A stretch of DNA of 64,000 bases from Bremerella sp. P1 (GCF_028748185.1 NZ_CP118164.1:2604001-2668000); one strand, 5' to 3'; positions 44,755-54,070 are shown, counted from the first letter of the stretch. The notes: generated by a model not told the origin, from the sequence alone. Program-made: numbers and translations.

Positions 44755-45549
44755 TTAGCTAGGGGCAGCTCGACCGGTCTTGCCCCACCAAGGGAGTGAG
44801 ATTCCACCGTCGACCAGAAGTGTGGCTCCGGTCGTGTAGCTGTTTCTCGGACTGCTCATGTAGCAGATCGCTTCGGCCATTTCCTCGGGCGTTCCGAGAC
44901 GACCTGCGGGGATCTTGGAACCCCCTTCTTCCAGAACGTCATCGGTAGCGAATTTGCGTTCGCCAGGCGTGTCGGTCCAGCCAGGCTGTACGATGTTCAC
45001 GCGGATCTTGAAATCGGAAAGTTCAATCGCTGCCGTCTTGGCCATATGCTCGATGGCCGCTTTCGACATGTTGTAGGCCATGGCCTTAGGGGCTGGAATG
45101 AATGCATGCGGCGAACTGATGATGGTGATGGCACCGGGCGTTTTCTGGGCGATCATTTGCCGCGAAGCTGCCCTGAGAAGATGAAACGCACCCCACATGG
45201 TGACTTCGATCGTGCGGCGGAATCCGTCCATATCGGCTTCGTAGAAGAATTCGCGATCGCTGTAGACCGCATTCGAGACCGCGATGTCCAGCTTGCCGAA
45301 TCGCTCGACACCCTGGGCGACCATCGCTTCGACCCCTTCGTAGCTCGAGACATCACATTTTACCGCGATCGCTTCGCTGCCCAGCTTTTCGATTTCGGCA
45401 ACTACCTCTTCGGCCTTCGCCGGGCTGCTGTGGTAATTGACGATGACCTTGGCGCCTTGCCTGGCAAACTCGATCGCGGCCGCTTTGCCGATACCTTGGC
45501 TGGAACCAGTCACCAGGACCACTTGTCCTTCGAAATCTCGCTGCGTCAT
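44755..45549 (-). CDS. Short-chain dehydrogenase/reductase
   Basis: 264 residues. Classical SDR: nucleotide-binding T-G-S-S-Q-G-I-G (14-21), VSNAVY segment in place of NNAG, catalytic Ser in TIISSPHAF and the Y-N-M-S-K motif, then PGWTDTPGERK. Probably NAD(P)-dependent oxidoreductase of the glucose 1-dehydrogenase-like group; substrate unknown. ATG 45549 is used because upstream in-frame sequence has no SDR similarity and no ribosome-binding site; that of 45549 is also weak. Confidence 0.88.
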   Translation of the reverse strand: MTQRDFEGQVVLVTGSSQGIGKAAAIEFARQGAKVIVNYHSSPAKAEEVVAEIEKLGSEAIAVKCDVSSYEGVEAMVAQGVERFGKLDIAVSNAVYSDREFFYEADMDGFRRTIEVTMWGAFHLLRAASRQMIAQKTPGAITIISSPHAFIPAPKAMAYNMSKAAIEHMAKTAAIELSDFKIRVNIVQPGWTDTPGERKFATDDVLEEGGSKIPAGRLGTPEEMAEAICYMSSPRNSYTTGATLLVDGGISLPWWGKTGRAAPS

Positions 45550-46879
45550 GATTTTGTTTTTCCGGGCTGATCGAGGTAGGAATATTCGCAGAAGAAGGAT
45601 CTTCCTGTGGGGTAATGCTAACGGGGCAACCCACGGGCCGCAATTCACGGATTGGCCCCGCGACGAGTGCCAGGGGGAATTGTCTCAAAATCGATCGATC
45701 AATCTCACGAGAGTTGAGATTCAGGCCAAAAATGTGGTGTTTTCACGCCATTTACGGAGTGTCCCACGATGTAAAGGGGAAACAGCCAACCGGAAAAAAG
45801 AACACATGTTGCGGCGACGCATCGCACTGGGGCAATCCTCCCCCAGGAATGACGCTAAGGGGAAAGAATTCCCAGCACCTGGAAAATGCTGACATAGACT
45901 GTGGTTGTCCGTAGATCGAAAAGGAGCGGAAACTCCTATTTTCCCGCATGAAAGTCTGGACCCTGGTTAGCGTCCAGTTAGAATTGGGTGAATTCAATCG
46001 ACGAACGGATGCTCGATGGCGCAGGCCCAAATTTCGTATCCTCCAAACCCTCCATCTCTTGCACGAACACCTTGCCCCCACGGTCTAAATTTTCCGTGGT
46101 CCGAAGACGGAATTCTATTTGTCGTGAAACGAGTTGAGGTTTGGTTGACATATGTTACTGCGGAGTGTTTGCCCAAATCGCAACATGGAGACACTTCGAT
46201 CCGTAAGGGAACCTGAGTGACATAGACGACCTCCTATTCAAAGAACTCGATCGTTCGATCGCATAACAGAGCATGGCGATCTTTACTTTGGATAGACTAC
46301 GGACTTTAGGCAATTGATAGCACGCTTCCGGACCTTTTTCCAGACCAGTAACCTCGCCGATAAGCGGCAAAGTTCATGGAATTGCGGCATTCCGGTTGAT
46401 TACACTAGGTGATGAGACCGATTTTTAGGGAGTTGAAAGTCTGGTCGTAAACAAGGGTTAGAGTGATTCTTCGGCACAGCAAGAAGCTGAGTCGCCCAGT
46501 AGCAGGACAGGACTTGCTGCTGGAGGAAAGGGGCACGGATTACCAACTGACACGTTGCACGCTGCCGGCCATGTCCGTTTGCTGCTTCGATGCCGCGAGA
46601 GGATTCGCAAGATTGGCGAAACTCCGCTTGGCTCAGCACAGAACTTTCGGGATTGGGCAAGCTAAGCAGGCCGCAAGCACGCGTTAAATGTAATCTCTTT
46701 CCAAATATCCACGGAAGGCAGTCATCCGCGCGTTAGGTGGTAGACTTGCGAAGTTTTTCATCGCAATGAATGCCACAGAAAAGCACGCGGATAGGGCGGG
46801 ACGACCGCAGAACTTTTCCCGTCACCCATGGGTTAAATCAGAAGAATACGAGCCTCACTTTGGCGAGTGAAGGAGTGAT
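45550..46879. other. 1.3-kb region without a supported gene, upstream of the sigma factor
   Basis: Longest gene-poor stretch in the window. No open frame has both a plausible start and protein-like composition. No tRNA clover-leaf or T-loop was found by eye. Several GC-rich inverted repeats occur, for example GGAGCGGAAACTCC near 45922-45935. It may hold promoters and leader of the sigma-factor gene or an unrecognised RNA. Confidence 0.5.
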
Positions 46880-48433
46880 ATGTTGTACGATTCGTTGATT
46901 GACGATTTCGAAGATGATGATGCACGAGTACGTCCGCGTAGCTTCGACGATGCTGCCGTCGATGTGATCGATGATTCCGACGACGAACGCATAATGAACT
47001 CGGATGATATGTCGAATGATTCGGCAGACGATTCATCCGATGAGTTCAGCGAAGATAGCGAAACCTGGTCCGATGACCCGGTTCGGATGTACCTGACGCA
47101 AATGGGCGAGATTCCTTTGTTGACCCGCCAACAGGAAATCTTCCTCGCTCGTAAGATCGAACAAACGCGAGCCAAGTTCCGACGCTTGCTCTTGGAGTGC
47201 GACTACGTCGCCCAAGATTCCTTTAAGGTTTTGCAGCGCGTACAGGATGGCGAACTCCCGTTCGATCGTACGGTCCAAGTTTCGGTGACCGATCGCCTGG
47301 AAAAAGAACAGATCATGGGCCGCATGCCGATGAATCTGGTTACCATCGATCGCCTGCTGAAGCGAAACCGTCGTGACTACATTACCGCGCTAAGCAAGTC
47401 GGCATCGGCTGACAAGCGTGCCGCTGCATGGCGTCGCTTGAGCTACCGCCGTCAGCGCGTGGTGAAACTGATTGAAGAATTGGGTCTACGTACCCAGCGA
47501 ATTGAGTCGAAGATCGGCGTGCTGGAAGAATTCTGCCGTCGCATTAACGAGCTCAAAGCTCGCCTGGACGATCACAAAGCGGCCAACACGCCGATGGAAG
47601 ATCGTCAGCCGCTGCTGGCCGAATACCGCAACCTGCTGATGGCCACGCAAGAGACTCCCAAGAGTCTGAACCGTCGCTGTCAGGCCGTCAAAGCGATCTA
47701 TTCGGAATACCAGCAAGCCAAGCGTGAGTTGTCCGAAGGGAACTTGCGTCTGGTGGTCTCGATCGCCAAGAAGTATCGCAACCGTGGTTTGAGCTTCCTG
47801 GACCTCATCCAGGAAGGTAACGCCGGTCTGATGCGTGCGGTCGACAAGTTTGAATACCGTCGTGGTTTCAAGTTCTGTACGTACGCCACCTGGTGGATTC
47901 GTCAGGCCATTACCCGAGCGGTTGCTGACCAAAGCCGAACCATTCGTATCCCGGTTCACATGGTCGAAACCATGTCCCGCGTTCGCAATGTGGCGCGTCA
48001 GCTGCTGCAGGAAAAAGGCCGCGAACCGACCATCGAAGAAACGGCACGTCGTGCTGGTACCACGGTGGAAGAAGCCCGCCGCGTGCTGGCTATGAGCCGC
48101 TATCCGATCTCGCTCGACCGCCCTGTCGGTAACAGCGAAGACAGCCAGTTCGGCGATCTACTTCCCGATGGCGAAGCCGAAAGCCCAGCCAACGGTGCTG
48201 CTCAGGAAATGCTGCGTGGTCGTATCGGTCGCGTGCTCAAGACCCTCAGCTACCGCGAACGCGAGATCATCAAGCTGCGTTACGGTTTGGGCGATGGCTA
48301 CAGCTACACCCTGGAGGAAGTCGGTCACATCTTCAAAGTGACTCGCGAACGTATCCGCCAGATCGAAGCCAAGGCCGTCCGTAAGCTGCAACAGCCTAGC
48401 CGCAGCCAAGACCTGGTCGGCTTCCTCGACTAA
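46880..48433 (+). CDS. Primary-type RNA polymerase sigma factor (RpoD/SigA family)
   Basis: 517 residues. Directs promoter recognition. Residues 1-65 are extremely acidic (Asp/Ser-rich) and replace region 1.1. Region 1.2 ([22 protein letters not shown], split as needed, about 66-90), a long non-conserved insert (about 95-280), region 2 ([39 protein letters not shown]), region 3 and region 4 ([35 protein letters not shown]) are intact. AAGGAG precedes the ATG closely. Long non-coding region upstream; strong terminator downstream, so it is probably monocistronic. Confidence 0.93.
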   Translation: MLYDSLIDDFEDDDARVRPRSFDDAAVDVIDDSDDERIMNSDDMSNDSADDSSDEFSEDSETWSDDPVRMYLTQMGEIPLLTRQQEIFLARKIEQTRAKFRRLLLECDYVAQDSFKVLQRVQDGELPFDRTVQVSVTDRLEKEQIMGRMPMNLVTIDRLLKRNRRDYITALSKSASADKRAAAWRRLSYRRQRVVKLIEELGLRTQRIESKIGVLEEFCRRINELKARLDDHKAANTPMEDRQPLLAEYRNLLMATQETPKSLNRRCQAVKAIYSEYQQAKRELSEGNLRLVVSIAKKYRNRGLSFLDLIQEGNAGLMRAVDKFEYRRGFKFCTYATWWIRQAITRAVADQSRTIRIPVHMVETMSRVRNVARQLLQEKGREPTIEETARRAGTTVEEARRVLAMSRYPISLDRPVGNSEDSQFGDLLPDGEAESPANGAAQEMLRGRIGRVLKTLSYREREIIKLRYGLGDGYSYTLEEVGHIFKVTRERIRQIEAKAVRKLQQPSRSQDLVGFLD

Positions 48434-48464
48434 GTCAAAGCGACGATCACTTTCGAAATTCAAG

Positions 48465-48494
48465 AGCCGGACTCACATGGGTCCGGCTTTTTTA
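48465..48494 (+). terminator. Intrinsic terminator of the sigma-factor gene
   Basis: AGCCGGAC/GTCCGGCT stem with an 8-base loop and a run of six T, 31 bp after the stop codon. Confidence 0.9.
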
Positions 48495-48610
48495 TTGTCT
48501 CTTTCACCTGTGGAAAACTATTCACTAACCTGTCAGTATGCTGTCGGTAACCCGTCGACAGCCATTTGATAAGATGTTGATACCTGTCGATAACCTCTCT
48601 AACTGCTTGC

Positions 48611-49132
48611 ATGACTGAACCTTCAGAATCGAACCCGTTTACTTCTCCACATGGCGACGATCAGCCGTCATCGCCGGAGTTGTCGTCGATTCCTGGTCCA
48701 TTGGCCGTGGCGGTACTCTTAGGGCTGCTGCTTACGGCCTGGCAAATTGGCGAGTTCTTCGTCATTGGCTACACCGATACATCGCAACAATTCAGCCTGT
48801 TGATCGGGGCCGCGTTTTCGTGTTTGATCTCGCTGGGACTCATTGCCCGCAGCAGTCCGACGTGGGCGGTCGCTCGGTTTTACTTTCTGTTCCATGGGAT
48901 GATGGCCGTCGGCTTTTGCGTGATGGCGTTCGTCTTTTTGAAGCCCCCGCTGGCAATCGTCTCGGGACTGGTGCAAGCTGGACTTTGTCTGGCGATCTTC
49001 TCGTCCCTGGGAAGAGAGACCGTCCGCAAGTTTCATCGCCTTCAATGCCCCCACTGCGACCATGTAAACTCCAGTGGGGATGACCTGCTATGCTTCCAGC
49101 GGCGCTGCACTCGGTGCGGCTTTCGCTGGTAA
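48611..49132 (+). CDS. NPFxSP membrane protein 1 with C-terminal zinc ribbon
   Basis: 173 residues, function unknown. N-terminus carries NPFTSP (residues 8-13); four transmembrane helices follow (about 29-54, 61-79, 86-110, 114-133); the C-terminus has C146-P-H-C149 and C166-T-R-C169, a zinc-ribbon arrangement. It leads a row of five genes whose products all bear NP[FY]xSP near their start. The next gene begins 5 bp after its stop. Confidence 0.75.
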   Translation: MTEPSESNPFTSPHGDDQPSSPELSSIPGPLAVAVLLGLLLTAWQIGEFFVIGYTDTSQQFSLLIGAAFSCLISLGLIARSSPTWAVARFYFLFHGMMAVGFCVMAFVFLKPPLAIVSGLVQAGLCLAIFSSLGRETVRKFHRLQCPHCDHVNSSGDDLLCFQRRCTRCGFRW

Positions 49133-49137
49133 CGAAA

Positions 49138-49560
49138 ATGCCCAACTCATCACGCGACAACCCGTATCAATCCCCGACTGCGCCGACGGACCGAAAGTCG
49201 ACGCCCTATCGCGATGTCCGCAGTCTCGTCTCGCTCACGTGGGGATTGTTTCTCGCAGCCGGTGGTCTCCACGTTATTGCTGGGCTGATCGCTGGCAATC
49301 GCGTTCAATTGTTGGTCGGCTTTTTGAGTCTGGCCGTGGGGTTTAGTGTCTTGTTGCCGTCGATCATGACGTGGCTGATCGCACTGGCCTACGCGACACT
49401 GATGGCGGTTCTTTCCGTCGGCGTAATGACCACGGGTATCGTCGGAGATCGTCCACTGATGGCCATCGGCCTGGTTCCGCTTCTGCTATACATCACCATC
49501 ATGGTGCTGCTGATTCAAACCTCCAGTAGGTACTACTGGCGAGGAAGACCCAAAAAGTGA
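49138..49560 (+). CDS. NPYxSP membrane protein 2
   Basis: 140 residues, unknown function. NPYQSP at residues 8-13 (after MPNSSRD), about four transmembrane helices between residues 28 and 126, and a basic C-terminus SSRYYWRGRPKK. The frame is open to 49090, inside the previous gene, but the motif position in its neighbours favours ATG 49138. Its stop overlaps the next start by 4 bp (GTGA). Confidence 0.75.
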   Translation: MPNSSRDNPYQSPTAPTDRKSTPYRDVRSLVSLTWGLFLAAGGLHVIAGLIAGNRVQLLVGFLSLAVGFSVLLPSIMTWLIALAYATLMAVLSVGVMTTGIVGDRPLMAIGLVPLLLYITIMVLLIQTSSRYYWRGRPKK

Positions 49561-49982
49561 CTCAGCTACCTGACAATCCGTTTGAGTCGCCAAGCATCCT
49601 TGAACAGGTTCCCACCGCGGAGGTAGTTTCTGACGAACCGGCGCACCAGATGTCGGTCCTGGTCTTTGTGGCTTGGTGCCTGTTCATGCTGATTGCGATG
49701 TTCCACTTCGGCGTGTGCTGGGTTTTGCAGGACGTGATCAACGGCATCCTGTTTTGCATCACCGGCGTGGTCGGGATCATTCTGATCATTCCTACCCGCG
49801 GCACCGTGGCCCTGGCCACTGTTTACGCGTTCGCCGTGAGCATCAGTTGCGCGACGCAGGCAGCGATTTACGAGAAGGGTTATCAAACGCTCTGCCTACT
49901 CGGCTTTGTTTTGGCGTATGCGATCATCGCTGTCATCCTGGGGTATATTGAATACCAGGAAAGGTCGAAGACGCATGGATGA
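49557..49982 (+). CDS. NPFxSP membrane protein 3
   Basis: 141 residues, unknown function. Starts at GTG 49557 overlapping the previous stop; NPFESP at residues 7-12; an acidic linker to residue 30, then four transmembrane helices. The C-terminus (YIEYQERSKTHG) lacks the YYxR motif of its neighbours. The start overlap suggests translational coupling. Confidence 0.75.
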   Translation: MTQLPDNPFESPSILEQVPTAEVVSDEPAHQMSVLVFVAWCLFMLIAMFHFGVCWVLQDVINGILFCITGVVGIILIIPTRGTVALATVYAFAVSISCATQAAIYEKGYQTLCLLGFVLAYAIIAVILGYIEYQERSKTHG

Positions 49983-50406
49983 GAATCCATTTGAATCCCC
50001 TGATACGATCGAAGAACCACCGGTTGAGCCGGAAGTGGTCGAAGAACCTGCCGACCCTCGCGCCATGCGTGTGCCAGGACAGGTCGCTTTGGCATGGCTA
50101 TTTAGCCTGATGCTGGCTGTTGGCTTGGTCGCCTTGGTGGAAGGTCCCTTCGGACCGATCACCGGACTGTTAGCGATCGCCGCCGGATTTCTCTTGTTCT
50201 ACAAGCAGTTCTGGGCCTACCGGGTGTCAGCCAATTACTTCGCGGTCCTCTTTCTGATCATGATTGCCGGCACCGCGTTGGCGATGCTCGAGCAAGAATG
50301 GTGGCGGGCGCTGCGAGGAGGCTTGGTCCTGCTGCTCACCACGCTTATATTGCTTCTCTTGATGCATCCGCAATCGCGGAGGTTTTACTATCGCAGCCCC
50401 GAGTGA
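49975..50406 (+). CDS. NPFxSP membrane protein 4
   Basis: 143 residues, unknown function. MDENPFESP at the very start, Pro/Glu-rich linker to residue 30, transmembrane helices at about 36-56, 61-75, 82-100 and 106-127, and a C-terminus QSRRFYYRSPE. Start overlaps the previous stop in ATGGATGA (8 bp). The upstream open frame to 49906 is ignored because the motif must sit at the start. Confidence 0.78.
   Translation: MDENPFESPDTIEEPPVEPEVVEEPADPRAMRVPGQVALAWLFSLMLAVGLVALVEGPFGPITGLLAIAAGFLLFYKQFWAYRVSANYFAVLFLIMIAGTALAMLEQEWWRALRGGLVLLLTTLILLLLMHPQSRRFYYRSPE
50378..50392 (+). promoter_or_regulatory. Ribosome-binding site preceding an ATC start codon
   Basis: GGAGG (50378-50382), seven bases, then ATC (50390-50392). 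Spacing is ideal. No ATG, GTG or TTG occurs in this frame between the stop at 50360 and the NPFESP segment. Confidence 0.6.
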
Positions 50407-50842
50407 AAACCCGTTTGAGTCGCCCAAGGTTGTCGACGAAGAGCCTGTCCAGGCAACCCTGGCCGAACCACTGCAGCGAAAGAAGAAAGACCTGGCCCCG
50501 ACGCCGGTGGTGATGGCCATGGTCGTCGCCATGTTTCAATCCCCTTTGGTTCCCTTGGGCACCTTCTGGCTAGGCAGCCTCATGTGGCAGCCGATGGGTT
50601 TGAGCTTTCTTTTCAGCATGTTCTTTCTCGTGCGGTCTCCGGCAATCTGGTGGACTGGCATCCTGTGCTATTCGGGTCTGCTCGTCTCTTTCACCGTGGG
50701 AACGTTCCTTTGCGATGGTTGTATTCCAGCTCCATTTCAAGGTTTTGGCCCAATCGGAATCCTTTCTTCCGCAGGGATCCTTTGGATGTTTTCCCTGCAG
50801 TCAGCGAGACGTTACTACTTTCGCAAGCCAAAGACGATCTAA
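50390..50842 (+). CDS. NPFxSP membrane protein 5, probable ATC start
   Basis: 150 residues if begun at ATC 50390: (M)AAPSENPFESP, a polar linker, then four hydrophobic segments and the C-terminus QSARRYYFRKPKTI. Standard start codons in this frame occur only from about 50501 onward (GTG, ATG 50507), which would delete the NPFESP motif and linker conserved in all four neighbours. The start overlaps the previous gene by 17 bp. Alternatives are a sequencing error (ATC for ATG) or use of the shorter form. Confidence 0.65.
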   Translation: MAAPSENPFESPKVVDEEPVQATLAEPLQRKKKDLAPTPVVMAMVVAMFQSPLVPLGTFWLGSLMWQPMGLSFLFSMFFLVRSPAIWWTGILCYSGLLVSFTVGTFLCDGCIPAPFQGFGPIGILSSAGILWMFSLQSARRYYFRKPKTI

Positions 50843-50870
50843 CGCTCAGCTGATAAACTAACGTCAGCCA

Positions 50871-51728
50871 ATGCCCCGTTTCTCCGATGAATTCAGGATC
50901 AAGCCGTTGACGAACCCTCACGAAAACTCGCCTGCCAAGAAGCATAACCAGGGTGCCTGGGATCGAATGGCTCGGGGTGGGCATCGGTTTGCTCAACCAG
51001 CGAAGGATGAGGAGTTCAAGAATCCGCTCAAGACACTAGATCGCTGGGGATGGTTGGGCAAGAGCATCTATGGGCAGCGCGTGTTGTGCCTGGCCGCTGG
51101 GGGTGGTCGCCAAGGTCCACTGTATGCCGCGGCCGGTGCGGTGGTTACCGTCGTTGATATCAGTGGTGCCCAGCTCGAGATCGATCGACGCGTGGCAAAG
51201 GACCGCGGGCTTCAGCTACGTACGGTGGAAGCGTCGATGGACGATCTCTCGATGTTCGCCCCGGCCGACTTCGATATCGTCATTCACCCTGTCGCGACGT
51301 GCTATGTGCCGGATGTCGCTCCTGTCTTCCGCGAAGTCGCGAAGGTGCTGTGCAGCGGGGGAATCTATATCAGCCAACACAAGACACCCACAAGCCTGCA
51401 AGCTGAAGTCCACCGCAGCGAGCATGGCTACGAACTGACCGAGCCTTACTATCGCACGGGCCCCTTGCCTGAGGTCCGTGGCAGTCGCCACCGTGAAGAA
51501 GGCACGCTGGAATACCTGCACCGCTGGGAACAACTGCTGGGCGGCATGTGCCGTGCCGGGCTGGTGATCGAAGACCTGATCGAGCCGCTGCACGCCAAAG
51601 AAGACGCCGAGCCCAACACCTTCGAAGACCGCAGCAAGTACATCGCCCCGTACGTGCGGATCAAGGCTCGTCGAGTGGGTCAGGAGCAGGCTCAGACCGA
51701 GGCAGGCTCTCTGTGGCTGCCAGGTTAG
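50871..51728 (+). CDS. Class I SAM-dependent methyltransferase
   Basis: 285 residues. Motif I V-L-C-L-A-A-G-G-G-R-Q-G and the acidic VVDIS strand, then ASMDDLSMF and FDIVIHPVATCYV form a Rossmann methyltransferase; the Gly-rich loop is a variant of the usual G-x-G-x-G. Substrate unknown; a small-molecule (biotin/quinone-like) methylase is possible. Its 3' end overlaps the convergent membrane-protein gene by 68 bp. Confidence 0.85.
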   Translation: MPRFSDEFRIKPLTNPHENSPAKKHNQGAWDRMARGGHRFAQPAKDEEFKNPLKTLDRWGWLGKSIYGQRVLCLAAGGGRQGPLYAAAGAVVTVVDISGAQLEIDRRVAKDRGLQLRTVEASMDDLSMFAPADFDIVIHPVATCYVPDVAPVFREVAKVLCSGGIYISQHKTPTSLQAEVHRSEHGYELTEPYYRTGPLPEVRGSRHREEGTLEYLHRWEQLLGGMCRAGLVIEDLIEPLHAKEDAEPNTFEDRSKYIAPYVRIKARRVGQEQAQTEAGSLWLPG

Positions 51729-52440
51729 GATCGCACTGGTTGGCAGTTCCAAGTTTCACCAGCATCAACACATATCCTCCTATTGCCATCGTCAACGTTT
51801 GCGCCATAACGGAGAGCCAAATCTCCGTGGCTTTGGTAGCGAGCATCCACCCCGCGCCGATCAAAAGGACAATGAATGTCATGCACGCAAGATAGGCGCG
51901 TTTTTGCGTTAGTACACCAACCAACAGGCAACCGATCGCTGAAGGAGCAACCAGCAAGAGCCCAACTCCAATGGCCACTAAGATGAAGCCATTTGTCAGG
52001 GACGCAACAACAATACTGATACCGACCAGCGTCATCAGCAACATGATGTGCAGAATCGAGAACTGAAATCCTCGCTTCGACGTGAATGATCGGAAAACGA
52101 ACGTCGGCAACAAGTTCGTCGCAAGACAAACGCCTGCGATGATCAATGCGAATAAGAGAATGTATCCGGCAACATCGGCCTGATTAAAAACGACCGGCAG
52201 GAGACCTGAAGCACTGACAAGTAAAGCAAGCCAACCGATGGCCCCCTCGCGCAGGCTTTCGTTTCTCAAAATTGCCGCGCAGCCCAAGCTGAACTGTCCG
52301 ATCAACGTTCCGATCAGAATTGCCGTGATGGTTCTATCCATAGGGTCCTGAAACAAGACCAACAGGGCAAGAAAGAGATCGCCTATCAAGAATGCGACGG
52401 CCAATCTCCCAACGGACCGTTTTGCCGAATCCTCATCCAT
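51661..52440 (-). CDS. Eight-helix membrane protein, array member 4
   Basis: 259 residues, unknown function. About eight transmembrane helices; between helices 4 and 5 is GFQFSILHIMLLMTLVGI, a form of the (Q/R)FSL-x5-L-x-x-T signature of planctomycete membrane proteins. Acidic/Pro-rich cytoplasmic tail. Start overlaps the previous stop by 8 bp through ATGGATGA, the same junction as in the plus-strand array. Confidence 0.72.
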   Translation of the reverse strand: MDEDSAKRSVGRLAVAFLIGDLFLALLVLFQDPMDRTITAILIGTLIGQFSLGCAAILRNESLREGAIGWLALLVSASGLLPVVFNQADVAGYILLFALIIAGVCLATNLLPTFVFRSFTSKRGFQFSILHIMLLMTLVGISIVVASLTNGFILVAIGVGLLLVAPSAIGCLLVGVLTQKRAYLACMTFIVLLIGAGWMLATKATEIWLSVMAQTLTMAIGGYVLMLVKLGTANQCDPNLAATESLPRSEPAPDPLDEP

Positions 52441-53200
52441 CGTTCAGCTCGCAAGATGATTCGTCTGGCAGTCCTACCACTTCTGGTCGGTCACTCCCCA
52501 GCCCCAGGGATATCAACAAAATCCCGCCCAACCACAGCACCACAATCTGAGCGATGTACATGCCGAAGGATGGGGCACTCATCGGTTCGATCAAGGCCAG
52601 TAAAATGCAAATCGTTAAGCTCGCAAACATCACCCAGCTGTAGCTAGTCACGTCGATCGCTTTCGCTAACAGATTGCTGGCAATGACCGAGGGTAGTGCC
52701 AACACAAATACGCCCAGCGCAATCATGACGGCGACCAGGATCGGGACGTACATCACAATCGCACAAGCAAATGCCACCAATGTGATCGCGATCAACATCT
52801 GATGAAGCGTATAACGGTTCTCCAGCCCGGGCGAAGATAGCCAGTTGGCCAATGATCGCGGTCCCAAACAATAGAGGGTCGTGAAACCCGCCAACAGAAT
52901 CACGATACCCACGAACATTTGATTCGTCGCGTCTTGGATGGTTGGCATCAAGACCCAGGTCGCCGTGATCGGAATAAGCAACATACCGATGTAGGCATAG
53001 TATCGCATCGCGCGAAAACGAAGCCGCAAGCTGCAGCACAAACCGAACTGCCCCCACAAGAGTCCCACAAAGACGAAGTGCCACAGCATCACAGGCGCAT
53101 TCGGTTTGCTGGTATAGACAGCGATCCCCACGACGGCGTCCAGGCCCACGTTGATTCCGATGAAGATCAGCAGCGGCACGATAATTGAGGATCGGTCCAT
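52433..53200 (-). CDS. Eight-helix membrane protein, array member 3
   Basis: 255 residues, unknown function. Eight hydrophobic helices; signature NRYTLHQMLIAITLVAF between helices 4 and 5 is the most divergent of the four. Acidic Asp/Glu-rich tail. Same organisation and length as its neighbours, so a tandem duplication followed by divergence. 26 bp after the preceding member. Confidence 0.72.
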   Translation of the reverse strand: MDRSSIIVPLLIFIGINVGLDAVVGIAVYTSKPNAPVMLWHFVFVGLLWGQFGLCCSLRLRFRAMRYYAYIGMLLIPITATWVLMPTIQDATNQMFVGIVILLAGFTTLYCLGPRSLANWLSSPGLENRYTLHQMLIAITLVAFACAIVMYVPILVAVMIALGVFVLALPSVIASNLLAKAIDVTSYSWVMFASLTICILLALIEPMSAPSFGMYIAQIVVLWLGGILLISLGLGSDRPEVVGLPDESSCELNDG

Positions 53201-53226
53201 GTCGTTAGCATAGCCGATCCAGGCCT

Positions 53227-53970
53227 CTAGAGCTGGGAAATCGTTTCCGGCTCAGTTTGCTTAATGGCAACCGCTTCGTCATTCGCAATGGCTTGCAGTG
53301 CCACGATGCCAGCGATCAACAGGTAGAAACTCTCCCAGGCAATTACCAGCGGCAATCGATTCCAGAGCGCCGGCAGCATCCACGCTGCGGTTAACGAGAT
53401 GGCCAGGATGGCACCCACGCCGATCACCAGCTGGCGTTGGCGGTCTTCTTTGGTTTCGGAAATACTCAGAGCAACCACCATCGTCGGGCAGCTCCATACC
53501 ATCAAACCTGGTAGCGCGACAGGGAGTTCCTGCCAGGGGAAATCACTTTGCAGCACGGCAAAGCAAACCAAGGTCGCTGCGGTCGTGAGAGCAAAGATGG
53601 CGGCTAACGAGAACTGCGACTTTGCTTCGCGTCGACCGATCCGGTAGATCATGGGCAAGGCCACACATAGCACGGCAAACACGCCCAGTACGATTGCCCA
53701 GTGCAGCAGAGGAATCTTTTCGATGGTTCCCAGTAGCACGCTCCCCAGGGCGATACTTCCCAGCATCGCCATCGACCAAACCGGCCATGCGTCCGGTCGG
53801 CGAATCCAGCCGGTTGCCATCAGGCCGATCTGCCCAAGCATCAGACCCAGCATGCAACCAAATAACGCTTCCGATGGCTGACCGCCCTGGAAGTTTGCCG
53901 CCAGCGCAATGTCGAGGCAGATGCTGGCTGCGGCGAGAAGGGAAAGCAGAAATCGTCCGGGAGTAATCAT
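53227..53970 (-). CDS. Eight-helix membrane protein, array member 2
   Basis: 247 residues from ATG 53970 (an in-frame GTG at 53991 would add seven). The shorter form aligns at its N-terminus with array member 1 (ICLDIALAA against LCLDIVLAA). Helices as in the others; signature AKSQFSLAAIFALTTAATL between helices 4 and 5. Ribosome-binding sequence GGAGGG lies unusually close to this ATG, so the start is uncertain. Function unknown. Confidence 0.7.
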   Translation of the reverse strand: MITPGRFLLSLLAAASICLDIALAANFQGGQPSEALFGCMLGLMLGQIGLMATGWIRRPDAWPVWSMAMLGSIALGSVLLGTIEKIPLLHWAIVLGVFAVLCVALPMIYRIGRREAKSQFSLAAIFALTTAATLVCFAVLQSDFPWQELPVALPGLMVWSCPTMVVALSISETKEDRQRQLVIGVGAILAISLTAAWMLPALWNRLPLVIAWESFYLLIAGIVALQAIANDEAVAIKQTEPETISQL

Positions 53971-54070
53971 CCCTCCATGGTGATTGGCCACCGCGGCGAT
54001 TGCACACTGAACTGAGGTTGCCTGATCACGAATTCAAACCCCACGATGACGTTTGTACCGATTGAAACTA

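Noticed and set aside
45550-46879. tRNA, 4.5S or 6S RNA in the empty stretch
   Set aside because: No T-loop GTTCRANYC with matching acceptor stem and no GGAAGCAGC-type SRP loop found by eye.
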